A program made the position numbers and the translations under genes. Below, piece after piece: positions 27,893 to 36,442 of a DNA stretch of 64,000 nt (the first letter of the stretch is position 1; every line of letters begins with the position of its first letter). The stretch lies in NCBI RefSeq assembly GCF_036924535.1, contig NZ_JAZHRT010000001.1:7626001-7690000 (forward strand). Reading direction: 5' to 3'. The notes beneath the pieces were generated by a model. The model searched no databases. It was not told where the DNA came from and saw only the letters and a list, made by a program, of their open reading frames with translations. This stretch comes from Bradyrhizobium sp. AZCC 2262 (lineage in GTDB: Bacteria > Pseudomonadota > Alphaproteobacteria > Rhizobiales > Xanthobacteraceae).

Positions 27893-28570
27893 ATGCAGTT
27901 TGACGACGTTGTTCTCGGTCGCCGGAGTATCCGCGGTTACAAACCCGATCCGGTACCCAAGGCGCTGATTGCGGAAATCATTGGTTTGGCGATGCGCGCT
28001 CCGTCGTCGATGAACACCCAGCCCTGGAATTTCTACGTCATTTCAGGCGAACCGCTGGATCGGATCCGCGCCGGCAACACCGAGCGGATGGTGGCGGGCA
28101 TCCCGCAGTCGCGCGAGTTCCGCACGGGTCAGGCCTTTGCGGGCAAACACCGCGACCGGCAGGTCGGTGTCGCCAAGCAATTATTCTCCGCGATGGGGAT
28201 CGAGCGCGACAACAAGGACAAGCGCCAGGACTGGGTGCTGCGCGGCTTCCGTCAATTCGACGCGCCCGTCTGCGTGATCATCACCTATGACCGCGTGCTT
28301 GACGGCAGCGACGATACGCCGTTCGATTGCGGCGCCGTGGCGACCGCCCTGGTCAATGCCGCATGGTCTCGCGGGCTCGGCGCCGTGATCAACAGCCAGG
28401 GCATCATGCAATCACCCGTGGTGCGCGAACACGCGGGCATAGCCGACGATCAGGTCATCATGAAAAGCATCGCGCTGGGTTGGCCGGATGAAACGTTTCC
28501 GGCGAACGCGGTGGTGTCGGAGCGGAAGTCTGTTGAAGAGGCTACAGTGTTCGTCGGTTTCGAGAATTAG
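27893..28570 (+). CDS. Nitroreductase-family FMN oxidoreductase
   Basis: 225 residues from ATG 27893. The N-terminal FMN-phosphate site RRSIRGYKPDPVP (about 10-22), APSSMNTQPWNF (about 38-49) and the C-terminal GWPDETFPAN (about 198-207) are typical of the family. It reduces nitro compounds or quinones with NAD(P)H. The stop codon TAG lies inside the flanking direct repeat of an IS element inserted immediately downstream, so the original 3' context is disrupted. The coding end itself looks normal (VFVGFE). Confidence 0.87.
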   Translation: MQFDDVVLGRRSIRGYKPDPVPKALIAEIIGLAMRAPSSMNTQPWNFYVISGEPLDRIRAGNTERMVAGIPQSREFRTGQAFAGKHRDRQVGVAKQLFSAMGIERDNKDKRQDWVLRGFRQFDAPVCVIITYDRVLDGSDDTPFDCGAVATALVNAAWSRGLGAVINSQGIMQSPVVREHAGIADDQVIMKSIALGWPDETFPANAVVSERKSVEEATVFVGFEN

Positions 28571-29934
28571 TCGGCCGTGAAGAATCCTGGATTTTCAGGC
28601 TGGATTGACCCGGGGAAGGTGGCGATGATTTGCCACAACAAGAGCCTGAGCCAGCAGATCAGGCGGCGGAAGTTATAGCCGACGGCGGCGAGGACGGCGT
28701 TGATGGCGTCGCCTTCACGATGCCAGAGGTAGTTGCGGCCCATGCGGTGCTCGGATTTGAGGTGGCCGATGACCGGCTCGACGGCGGAACGCCGTCGCAG
28801 CTGGCGCTTGATCTGTGGCGTCACCCGCCGCTTCTGTCCTGAGATGAACACCCTGAACTTGTAATCGGGCGGAGCGTTGTGGCCGCGATAGCCCTTGTCG
28901 AGGAGCGCGCGCTCGATGGTGTTGCCGATCAGCGCCTCCATCTCGGGGATGACGGTTGCAAGTGTGTGGCCGTCATAGGGGTTGCCGGGCAGCGCCTTCA
29001 CATGGCTCACGAACTGCCCGCCCTTGGCGTGCGCCAGCGTAGTGGCGACCGAGACCTTGACGCCGAACTCGTAAGGCCGGTGCGCCTTGCCCTTGCCGAT
29101 GCATTCCACCTCCGGCGCGTGCAGCGAGTAGAGCTTCGGGCCACGCTGGCGCTGCTTCTGCTCGAGCACTTGTCGCGCCCGCGCCAGCATGCGCTCCAAC
29201 ACGACCCCCCCGAGCAAGTCGGCGTTGCCGCCGAGTTTGCGGCCTATGTCGCGGATGATGCGGCCGAGATAGATTTTGAGCTTCTTCAAGGCTCTGTTGG
29301 CGCGCTTGAACTGCTTGGCGTGGGCATAACGCTGGTGCTTGATCAGCGCGAACTTGCCCACCCTGGCATAGGACTGGCGCAGCTTGACACCATATCGCTT
29401 CGCCAGCCGGACCAGGATCTCGCGGGCGCGGTTCAGCAGCCTGGCATCGGTCGGGAACATCACGTTCTTGGGCTGCACCGTCGTATCAATGATGACCCGA
29501 TTAAGATCGGCCGGTTTGATCGCCTCGGTCTTGCTGGCCACCGCAAGGCTCTCCTGCAGCAAGGCCTGCAACTTCTCCTCGCCCATCCGCTGTCGCCAGC
29601 GCGTCAGCGAAGAGCGATCGAACACCAACCGGTGCTGGAAGAACTCCTCGCCGCAGAAGAACTGGTAATAGGGGTTCTCCACCCAGCGCTCGCACAACAC
29701 CTCATCAGAGAGGTCGTAGGTGTGCTTGAGGATCGCGAGTCCCGCCATCAGGCGGGTCGGCAATGGCGGCCGGCCCGGCTTGTCCTCATAGACCGCCCCG
29801 AACCGCTGCTCCAGGAACGACCAGTCGATCGTCTGTGCCAGCTTCACCAGCGGGTGGCCCATGTCGATGATCGCGTCCAGCCGCGAGCGCAGAAGATCGG
29901 CTTGTCCCGTCTCTCGTCGTTCCCTTGGTCGCAT
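28567..29934 (-). CDS. IS5-family DDE transposase
   Basis: 455 residues. The N-terminal DUF772-type domain (about 45-120, GRPPLPTRLMAGLAILKHTYDLSDE) is followed by a DDE catalytic region: Asp in VIIDTTVQPKN near 165, a second Asp in ALLDKGYRGHN near 350, and Glu in SAVEPVIGHLKSEHRMGRN near 400. A coiled, basic insert lies between. Its TAA stop (complement of 28567-28569) is supplied by the target-site DNA, not by the element itself. It appears intact, so the IS may be active. Confidence 0.88.
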   Translation of the reverse strand: MRPRERRETGQADLLRSRLDAIIDMGHPLVKLAQTIDWSFLEQRFGAVYEDKPGRPPLPTRLMAGLAILKHTYDLSDEVLCERWVENPYYQFFCGEEFFQHRLVFDRSSLTRWRQRMGEEKLQALLQESLAVASKTEAIKPADLNRVIIDTTVQPKNVMFPTDARLLNRAREILVRLAKRYGVKLRQSYARVGKFALIKHQRYAHAKQFKRANRALKKLKIYLGRIIRDIGRKLGGNADLLGGVVLERMLARARQVLEQKQRQRGPKLYSLHAPEVECIGKGKAHRPYEFGVKVSVATTLAHAKGGQFVSHVKALPGNPYDGHTLATVIPEMEALIGNTIERALLDKGYRGHNAPPDYKFRVFISGQKRRVTPQIKRQLRRRSAVEPVIGHLKSEHRMGRNYLWHREGDAINAVLAAVGYNFRRLICWLRLLLWQIIATFPGSIQPENPGFFTAD

Positions 29935-30104
29935 CGCTCCCTCCGATGCGATGACGGAATCACGGCTCGCGATTCGACGGAATCCTCAAAAATGAAATTG
30001 CAAGCTTTTGGGCAGTCAAAGCCCCAAAGCTTGCAATCTCAAAGCCAATCTCGCCCGGAAAATCGATTCTTGATCAACCGCTTGGATGGTTCTTCACGGA
30101 CGAC
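28571..30104 (-). mobile_element. IS5-family insertion sequence
   Basis: Imperfect terminal inverted repeats TCGGCCGTGAAGAA (from 28571) and its counterpart TCGTCCGTGAAGAA (ending near 30103) bracket a single transposase gene. The flanks share the direct repeat GAATTAG (28564-28570 and 30105-30111), containing TTAG, which fits the YTAR target of IS5-type elements. The exact boundary is uncertain by a few bases. The element sits between chromosomal DNA and the accessory island. Confidence 0.8.
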
Positions 30105-30410
30105 GAATTAGTTATCAAATTACAACAGGCTATTGATCATTGGCGGAGGGAGAGGAACTGGGATCGAACCTTCTCCGCTTAGCCCAGGGTAGTCGCGGGT
30201 ACTCAGGGGGTCAGCGTGCCTTTTGACCGGGCCGTCGGAAGCGCCGGCGGCGCGGCTTAGGACCTTCTAAGCCTTCCCCCGTTTGGGCGGCGCCAGGCCT
30301 TCCCAAGGCCATACTAACCCTCGGCGGGGGCGCTCGCCGGCCGGTGGCGCCGAGGAGCACCACTGGCCCTCAGCCCGCCCGCTCCTAGTCCTCTAGATCG
30401 GCTGCCATGG
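30105..30410. other. Gene-free left edge of the island
   Basis: About 300 bases with no supported gene. It holds the tRNA-like fragment at 30141-30170, then a GC-rich stretch with short palindromes (for example CTTAGGACCTTCTAAG near 30256-30271). Nothing else recognised. Confidence 0.5.
30141..30170 (-). other. tRNA 3'-end-like remnant, possible attachment-site trace
   Basis: Read on the minus strand this segment ends in CTCCCTCCGCCA, the usual 3' end of rhizobial tRNA-Ser, and contains GGTTCGATCCC, a T-loop-like motif. The spacing between the two is wrong for a functional tRNA and no upstream arms follow, so at best it is a degenerate fragment. Its place at the left edge of the island would suit an old integration site. 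Confidence 0.3.
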
Positions 30411-30806
30411 TCAGGCCTCGGGCCTCCCCATGATGTCCGCCAATTCAAACACCCTTCGCCTCAGATCCTCGACCTTTCGAGCTAGAAGCAACTCCTGCCG
30501 ACCCGCCATCGTCAGAATGGCGTCGAGCACCTGATCTGAATGCTGGGCCAACACCACGAGGTGTCGGCCGCAGGGCGCGTATCGTCCCAGGATCCAATTT
30601 TTGACCGTGCGCTCATTTGCGCCGGTCCAGCCCGCGATCAATTTTGCGCGTGAGTTTCGATCCTTCAGTTCTGATTTCAATGCGGATGCAATTTTCATCG
30701 CGAACGCTTGATCGTCAAGGCTGAAATCCGAACTTCCATTTCCGTCGCATTTTGGAAAGGACTTACCCTTTTTAGGAAAGGACTTGCCCTTTTTTGGAAA
30801 CGACAT
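30411..30806 (-). CDS. Small HTH-like protein with N-terminal FPKKGKS repeats
   Basis: 131 residues from ATG 30806, which has GGAGGG five bases ahead. Residues 1-19 are nearly three copies of a seven-residue unit (SFPKKGK). Residues 35-75 look like a helix-turn-helix (SRAKLIAGWTGANERTVKNWILGRYAP), and a helical tail with Leu/Arg follows. It is divergent from the serine recombinase gene with 87 bases between starts, so it could regulate it. I know of no assigned family; DNA binding is inferred. Confidence 0.65.
   Translation of the reverse strand: MSFPKKGKSFPKKGKSFPKCDGNGSSDFSLDDQAFAMKIASALKSELKDRNSRAKLIAGWTGANERTVKNWILGRYAPCGRHLVVLAQHSDQVLDAILTMAGRQELLLARKVEDLRRRVFELADIMGRPEA
30754..30805. 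repeat. 21-bp tandem repeat, 2.5 copies
   Basis: Copies of GGAAAGGACTTACCCTTTTT begin at 30754 and 30775, with a third partial copy at 30796. The 21-base period keeps the reading frame and produces the repeated KGKSFPK peptide of the overlapping minus-strand gene. Confidence 0.85.
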
Positions 30807-30893
30807 TCCACCCTCCTGTCCCATACGATCAGGCGGGTAACTCGGGACCGCCTTGGGAGAGGCCGGCAGTATCGCGTCGGAATTGGGTGCCCA

Positions 30894-32465
30894 TTGACAA
30901 GGCAAATTAAACGCTTCGGAAAAAGCTCAAATCGAGCAGATGGGCCTTCCCTAGCCGCCGCCTATGTTCGAATGTCGACAGACCTCCAGAAATACTCAAC
31001 CGAAAATCAACTCCACACGATCCGCCGCTATGCTGAACAACGCGGCTACACGATCACGCGTGTTTTTGAAGATTCCGGCCGTAGCGGTCTGAGAATGGAC
31101 GGTCGTGACGGATTGCAATCGCTGATGATGGAAGTGGAATCCGGGACGGCGGGGTTTCAAGCAATTCTGGTCTACGACGTCAGCCGTTGGGGACGATTCC
31201 AGGATGCCGATGAAGGTGCTTACCATGAGCACGTTTGCTCTCGGGCAGGCATACGGGTTCACTATTGTGGCGAACAATTTGACAATGACGGCAGCATCGG
31301 TTCGATCCTGCTCAAAAACGTCAAACGCGTCATGGCTGGCGAATACAGTCGTGAACTATCCGTCAAAGTATTCGCCGGGCAATGCCGCCTCATAGAACAC
31401 GGCTTTCGCCAAGGCGGTCTTGCCGGATTTGGTCTGCGGCGCCTACTAATCGATGAGGCTCGGAACCCGAAAGGCGAACTGGGACGTGGCGACCGAAAAA
31501 ATCTGCAGACCGACCGTGTCGTCCTAACCCCTGGTCCGCTCGAGGAGGTCGAACATGTTCACAAGATCTATTCGATGTTCGTTGAGGACGGTAAGTCGGA
31601 GCGTGAAATTGCACTGGTGCTGAATCAACGAGGAATACTAAGTGATCTCGGCCGTCCCTGGACGCGCGCCTCAATACACCAGATTCTGACCAACGAAAAA
31701 TATATCGGCAACAACATTTTTAATCGCGTTTCTTACAAGCTGAAGCAGCGCCGCGTAGTCAATCAGCGAGACACCTGGGTTCGAGCGGATGGTGTTTTCC
31801 CTTCAATTGTAGATCGCGCTCTTTTCGAGCGTGCAAGAACGATCATTGATCAACGCTGCAATCACTATTCCGATGAAGAATTGCTCTCCCTACTTCAGGT
31901 CGTCCTTGACGAAGAGGGATCGTTGTCGGGTCTCATCATCGATGAGCGCGACGGCATGCCTTCGTCAAGTATATACCGATATCGATTCGGCAGTCTCTTG
32001 AGAGCTTACAGCCTAATCGGCTACGCGCCCGACCGTGATTATCGCTATATTGAAATCAACCGGCACATACGCGAGTCCTTCCCCCGACAATTGGCCGAAA
32101 TTGTCACGGGCCTCGAAAGCGCGGGCGGAACCGTCGTCTGTGACCCCATAAGCCAACTGCTCCTGATCAACCAGGAATTTACCGCATCGATCGTGCTCGC
32201 ACGGTCCTTTGAGACCCGGGCTGGTGCGCTTCGATGGCAAATCCGGTTTGACACGGGCCTTGCGCCGGACGTGACGGTTGCCGTCCGCCTGGATCGCTCG
32301 AACGAACGCCCTCTCGATTACTACATTCTTCCAGGCATCGACATGAATACCGGCCGGATCCGGATGGCGGAAGACAACGCACTTTCGCTGGATGCCTACC
32401 GATTCGAATCGCTCGAGTTTCTCTATTCGATGGCGGCCCAAACATCATTTCGGGAGGCAGCATGA
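30894..32465 (+). CDS. Large serine recombinase (resolvase-type N-terminus)
   Basis: 523 residues if started at the TTG at 30894, which lies just before the conserved AAYVRMSTD; the start is uncertain and the frame stays open to 30708. The catalytic Ser is in VRMST near residue 29, and the catalytic-domain Arg cluster in YDVSRWGR follows near 95. A recombinase domain (about 190-300, GLAGFGLRR and TNEKYIGNNIFNR) comes next. The C-terminal ~200 residues are not recognised. Such enzymes insert or excise mobile elements. The stop overlaps the next gene by 4 bases (ATGA), forming a three-gene operon with two ParB-like genes. Confidence 0.85.
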   Translation: MTRQIKRFGKSSNRADGPSLAAAYVRMSTDLQKYSTENQLHTIRRYAEQRGYTITRVFEDSGRSGLRMDGRDGLQSLMMEVESGTAGFQAILVYDVSRWGRFQDADEGAYHEHVCSRAGIRVHYCGEQFDNDGSIGSILLKNVKRVMAGEYSRELSVKVFAGQCRLIEHGFRQGGLAGFGLRRLLIDEARNPKGELGRGDRKNLQTDRVVLTPGPLEEVEHVHKIYSMFVEDGKSEREIALVLNQRGILSDLGRPWTRASIHQILTNEKYIGNNIFNRVSYKLKQRRVVNQRDTWVRADGVFPSIVDRALFERARTIIDQRCNHYSDEELLSLLQVVLDEEGSLSGLIIDERDGMPSSSIYRYRFGSLLRAYSLIGYAPDRDYRYIEINRHIRESFPRQLAEIVTGLESAGGTVVCDPISQLLLINQEFTASIVLARSFETRAGALRWQIRFDTGLAPDVTVAVRLDRSNERPLDYYILPGIDMNTGRIRMAEDNALSLDAYRFESLEFLYSMAAQTSFREAA

Positions 32466-33373
32466 GTAAATCTAAAGCCAAGGCTTCGAAGCGCGTAAAG
32501 ACCATTCCGATTGACCAGATTCGCTTTCTGAATCCACGAGTTCGCAATCGTCGCAACTTTCAGGAAATTGTGCAGAGCATCGCTAATGTCGGGCTCAAGC
32601 GCCCGATTACGGTGAGCCCACGAAGGAGCGAGGCAGACTCAGCAAGCTACGATCTAGTTTGTGGCCAGGGTCGAATCGAAGCCTTCATCCAGCTCGGTCA
32701 GACGGAGATCCCGGCCATTGTAATTGAGGCCGAGGAAAGTGACTGCCTGGTCATGAGCCTCGTTGAAAACTGCGCAAGGCGCCAACATCGAGCGATCGAC
32801 CTATTGCAGGACATCAGCACCCTACGCAGTCGCGGATACAGCGATCGCGAAATTGCGCCAAAGATTGGCGTCAGCGTCGAATACATTCATATGATCGGAA
32901 CTCTATTAGAAAAGGGTGAGGAGCGGCTAGTTACCGCGGTTGAAGCAGGCATCCTTCCGCTAAATATGGCTATCGAGATTGCAAAATCGAGCGACGAGGA
33001 TGTTCAGCACGCTTTGACCCAAGCTTATACCGAAAAGAAATTACGCGGAAAGAAGCTGGTCGCCGTTCGGCGAATTATCGAGCAACGGCGGCGCCGAGGC
33101 AAGCATATGCACGACAGCCGGTTTGGTCGTCGCGATGGTGCCAAGCGTCCCCTCACAAGTGAATCAATCATCCGTGTCTATCGTCAAGAAGCCGATCGGC
33201 AAAAGCTGCTCGTCAAAAAGGCGGAGGTTACTCAAAGCCGCCTACTCTTCATCGTCGAAGCGATACGTGAGCTGCGCGATGATGAGAATTTTGCAAACTT
33301 GCTAAAGGCGGAAAGTCTCGACTCAATGCCAGCATTTCTGGAGCAGAGGATAGCTGACGGAATGGTGCTATGA
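32462..33373 (+). CDS. ParB/Noc-like protein 1
   Basis: 303 residues. The N-terminal ParB CTPase domain shows VCGQGRIEAFIQLG (GxxRxEA box, about 66-79) and LVENCARRQH (the ENxxRR nucleotide motif, about 100-109). A helix-turn-helix follows (YSDREIAPKIGVSVEYIHM, about 126-145). No ParA is encoded nearby. It overlaps both neighbours by 4 bases. With the recombinase and the second ParB it forms a cassette seen in rhizobial accessory DNA; a role in DNA choice or element maintenance is inferred. Confidence 0.85.
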   Translation: MSKSKAKASKRVKTIPIDQIRFLNPRVRNRRNFQEIVQSIANVGLKRPITVSPRRSEADSASYDLVCGQGRIEAFIQLGQTEIPAIVIEAEESDCLVMSLVENCARRQHRAIDLLQDISTLRSRGYSDREIAPKIGVSVEYIHMIGTLLEKGEERLVTAVEAGILPLNMAIEIAKSSDEDVQHALTQAYTEKKLRGKKLVAVRRIIEQRRRRGKHMHDSRFGRRDGAKRPLTSESIIRVYRQEADRQKLLVKKAEVTQSRLLFIVEAIRELRDDENFANLLKAESLDSMPAFLEQRIADGMVL

Positions 33374-34290
33374 GTAAACCGATTGAACCTCAGATTTTGG
33401 ATACGGTCGCACAGGCCTTCAGTTCCGACTTTGTAGTCGTTCCCATTGCATCCATTCTGCCGGTGAAAGCGATAGAAACGACCGCCAAATCCAGCCACAA
33501 ATACCGTCAGATCGCAGCATCTATTCGAGAGATTGGGTTGGTCGAGCCGCCAGCGGTGATCCAAGACAGCCGCGACCCCAATTCATACCTTTTGCTTGAC
33601 GGTCATCTGCGGATCGAAGTGCTCCGAGACCTCGGCCGGACGGAGGTGGAATGCCTGGTCTCTACCGATGATGAAGCCTTTACTTACAATAAGCGCATCA
33701 GTCGACTGTCTCCCGTCCAGGAGCAGCGAATGATCGCCAAAGCGATCGAACGGAACGTTCCGAAGGAAAAAATCGCAAGAGCACTAGATATCAACGTTCG
33801 AAGCTTGTCGCGCAAGGTTCAATTGCTGGACGGCATCTGCGGAGAAGCAGTTGGCCTGCTGAAGGATAAGATGTGTCCCATGGCGGTATTTGACGTTCTT
33901 CGAAAGATGAACCCGCTTCGCCAGATCGAGGCGGCCGAGCTTCTGATCAATGCCAACAACTTCTCGGTCAGTTATGCTTCGGCTATCCTGGCCGGAACGC
34001 CGCAGGCGCAGTTGGTCACGCCACAGACGCCCAAACGGCTTAAAGGAATGACTGCGGAAGCTATTGCGCGCATGGAGCGCGAACTTTCCCGGCTGCAGGA
34101 AGCCATATCTTCGATCCAGGATTCGTACGGCCAGGATCACCTGCACCTTACCGTCGTAAAGGGATATCTCCAGAAGCTGATCAGCAACGACCGCGTGGCG
34201 CGATACCTCGAGCAGTATCAACCCGATCTGTTTATCGAGTTTCAGAAGATCGCCGAAATGACATCGACGCTTCCGAGCGAGGCGGCCTAA
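33370..34290 (+). CDS. ParB/RepB-like protein 2
   Basis: 306 residues. The N-terminal ParB domain has LLDGHLRIEVLRDLG (about 75-90), the DGHxR variant of the box found in RepB-like partition proteins, then a helix-turn-helix (VPKEKIARALDINVRSLSRKV, about 130-150) and a RepB-type C-terminal region ending with a helical, Ser-rich tail. It differs clearly from the upstream ParB-like protein, so the two are not a recent duplication. It starts inside the stop of that gene. Confidence 0.83.
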   Translation: MSKPIEPQILDTVAQAFSSDFVVVPIASILPVKAIETTAKSSHKYRQIAASIREIGLVEPPAVIQDSRDPNSYLLLDGHLRIEVLRDLGRTEVECLVSTDDEAFTYNKRISRLSPVQEQRMIAKAIERNVPKEKIARALDINVRSLSRKVQLLDGICGEAVGLLKDKMCPMAVFDVLRKMNPLRQIEAAELLINANNFSVSYASAILAGTPQAQLVTPQTPKRLKGMTAEAIARMERELSRLQEAISSIQDSYGQDHLHLTVVKGYLQKLISNDRVARYLEQYQPDLFIEFQKIAEMTSTLPSEAA

Positions 34291-34730
34291 GGCGTCAGGG
34301 GACCCGGACCCACAAGCGCGGGGACCGCAGGAGAAGCCGCACGCTGGGGCGGATCAATTGCGGCGATGGGGATGGCGGCGAACCCGTTCGGAGCCCATCA
34401 GGCCGGTCGAGTTTTCGCTGGCCCAAAGATTGAGATGGCGTGTCAGCGTGAAGGTGGCTGCGCTGACACGCCCGCGGCGGGCTGGCGTCGTGCACTAGGG
34501 CACCCTTCGCATGCGGCCCTTACGGAACAGTTTTTGGTTGCGCCGCAATATAGCTTGCCCTTCGTCCGGTGCTTTTTTATCTCGCACAAGACGGTCAAGG
34601 TATGGCCACTGCAGGATCCCGAGCCGATCGAACGCATGACGCGTCAACCTGCTAAATGGCTTGCCGGCTTTGCAGCCTCTCAATAGATAAATGGCCAGAA
34701 CAGCCGGAGCCATTCGCGGAGAAGCGGTCG
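34291..34730. other. Gene-free stretch of 440 bases
   Basis: Short open frames exist on both strands but none has a convincing start, composition or relation to a known family. No terminator hairpin followed by a T-run is evident after the ParB operon. Confidence 0.45.
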
Positions 34731-35082
34731 ATGGAATTTGCGGTAGGAACGCGATATACACGCGCCCAGATCCAGCAATTGCTTGGCGTTCCCGAGGATC
34801 GACGCGGAGGTGACTGGGCGACCGGCTATACGAGATTTGGCGATGAGCTTTTTGTTTTTTGTAACGTCGGGTCCGCTGGACGAACCGGTCACGACTAACC
34901 AAATCGCTGGGATGGCGAGGAAACTCGTTTGGTCAGCAAAAAGCCGCTCAAATATCTCTCAACCCATAATGCGAGCCGTGGCGGATGGTTCATTAACGCC
35001 CAGGCAAACGATCCCGAATCTTAACTCGAAGCGCCACGAGTATTTGTCGCATCACCGTCGACTTTACGGCTTCAACGACTAG
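34731..35082 (+). pseudogene. Remnant of an SRA-like (McrA/DUF3427-associated) domain protein
   Basis: From ATG 34731 the frame reads MEFAVGTRYTRAQIQQLLG, then VPEDRRGGDWATGYTRF and FVFCNVGSAGRTGHD, then a stop. Directly after it the same frame gives PNRWDGEE, and one base later another frame gives LVWSAKSRSNISQPIMRAV. Together these rebuild the pattern of the SRA-like domain found in ScoMcrA-type endonucleases and some helicases, broken by a nonsense codon at the expected Tyr and one extra base in the AAA at 34921-34923. No HNH or catalytic domain remains. It looks like the relic of a modification-sensing restriction gene. Confidence 0.6.
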
Positions 35083-35122
35083 ACAGATCCGCCATAGCCT
35101 CATTGATTTCCGAGAGTGTGAG

Positions 35123-36358
35123 TTAGCTCGCGCGTTCATTTTGGTCCGCAATCACGTCACGAATCCTGGGACGAAGGACGTTGACGAAAGCATTGACGCG
35201 CTCCGCTAACCAATCAAAGGCTTGCTTTCGAATGGCTGCCTCCCCCAAATTTCCCACTGTCTTAGAATCGATGATGCGTTTGCGGCCGTATCTGTCGTCT
35301 GTGAGATGCGCCGTGCCGTTCAAAGCACCCTTTACCTCATCCCAGTTACCGATAATTTCATTCATAGCCGCCTCGCCAGGACTGTTTTGACTTGCTGAGA
35401 GGAACACCCCCACCTCTCCTTTTTGCAAATCCCGGTAGACGGTGAGCCAACTGCTGCCCTGAGGTGCTGGTAGCATGAAAGCGAGATAGCCCTGACGGGC
35501 CGGTTTGGGAACGCTTTGGCTACGGTCGTCCAATCGTAGGTGAGAATCTAGAAATTCCTTCCAGAAGGCCTGTTGTGTGGCGGCTAAAGCGGCGCGATCT
35601 GGATCCGCCCCAACGTCCTCTTCAGCAGCGGCTTCGTCTAGATCCTGCACAACAAAACCTTCTGGCGCCGCCACGACATTCCGTAGCACTGACGTTGTCC
35701 GAGCGACAACGCGGGGAGCCACCAAACGCTCTCCGTTAGGTAGGCGATAGACCGGAAACTCCACCAGGCCGAAAGTGAAGTGCAATCCAGCATGAACCTG
35801 GAGATAGCTTGCGATGACCTCCACATCCTCGCGCACTCCATCGCCGAGAATCAGGAGCAAGAACCGACCCCGGCGCAAATTGGCCGTTACAGCATCTGTA
35901 AATTGTATCTCATCAACAGTTGGCGAAACGGTCCGTACGAGTTTCAAAAGCGCATCCGGCCCCATACCCGTGCGGTTCGCCACCTCACGCTGAAGATCAG
36001 AAAACGACCATCGGCTGAGCACCTTGGCATAATCTAGAATCTGACCGATCACCTCGCGCCGCGCTTCTGGGTTACGCCAGAGTTTGCATTCCACTAGCAC
36101 CGGCAAGCCCGAAGGAGTGATTAGAAAATTGTCAACCCGACCTGCCCTGCCAAGCTGCATCTCGCGACAAACACTAATTGCTCCGACGAACATCGGGTCG
36201 ATTTCTGCGATTGGCAGCGCTGCAGGGTGAGCATGAACCAACTCCTGTATCTCTGCCTCGAGCATGATGGCCCCCCGGCCCTGCTGCGGCGCTGGTTCAA
36301 GCGCGACGGAGCGCCCGTCCGCAGTGAGAAGAACGGGTGAACAATGTTGTCTATTCAA
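35123..36358 (-). CDS. PD-(D/E)XK nuclease-like protein
   Basis: 411 residues from a TTG at 36358, which has AGGAG six bases ahead; an ATG at 36265 is the alternative. The nuclease core is visible at about 70-115: GRVDNFLITPSGLPVLVECK supplies the Asp and the ExK, and NPEARREVIGQILDYAKVL is the following helix, a pattern shared with DUF91/NucS-like and related nucleases. The C-terminal half is unassigned. It is the last gene of a five-gene minus-strand cluster, 84 bases after the SNF2 helicase. It probably cuts DNA as part of the system. Confidence 0.75.
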   Translation of the reverse strand: MNRQHCSPVLLTADGRSVALEPAPQQGRGAIMLEAEIQELVHAHPAALPIAEIDPMFVGAISVCREMQLGRAGRVDNFLITPSGLPVLVECKLWRNPEARREVIGQILDYAKVLSRWSFSDLQREVANRTGMGPDALLKLVRTVSPTVDEIQFTDAVTANLRRGRFLLLILGDGVREDVEVIASYLQVHAGLHFTFGLVEFPVYRLPNGERLVAPRVVARTTSVLRNVVAAPEGFVVQDLDEAAAEEDVGADPDRAALAATQQAFWKEFLDSHLRLDDRSQSVPKPARQGYLAFMLPAPQGSSWLTVYRDLQKGEVGVFLSASQNSPGEAAMNEIIGNWDEVKGALNGTAHLTDDRYGRKRIIDSKTVGNLGEAAIRKQAFDWLAERVNAFVNVLRPRIRDVIADQNERAS

Positions 36359-36442
36359 AGGGTTCTCCTACGCACAAACAGGCTGCTCAGGTACGCAAAT
36401 GGCGATCAATTGCCAGCCAATGTCCGCCCACCTTACAGTGCT

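Noticed and set aside
27559..27903. 114-codon frame between thioesterase and nitroreductase
   Set aside because: Arg-rich, overlaps both neighbours, no family and no ribosome binding site.
28879..30111. 410-codon plus-strand frame opposite the transposase
   Set aside because: Antisense shadow of a well-supported DDE transposase and running across the IS border.
30141..30170. Complete tRNA-Ser gene
   Set aside because: Only a 3'-end-like motif is present; T-arm spacing is wrong and anticodon and D arms are absent.
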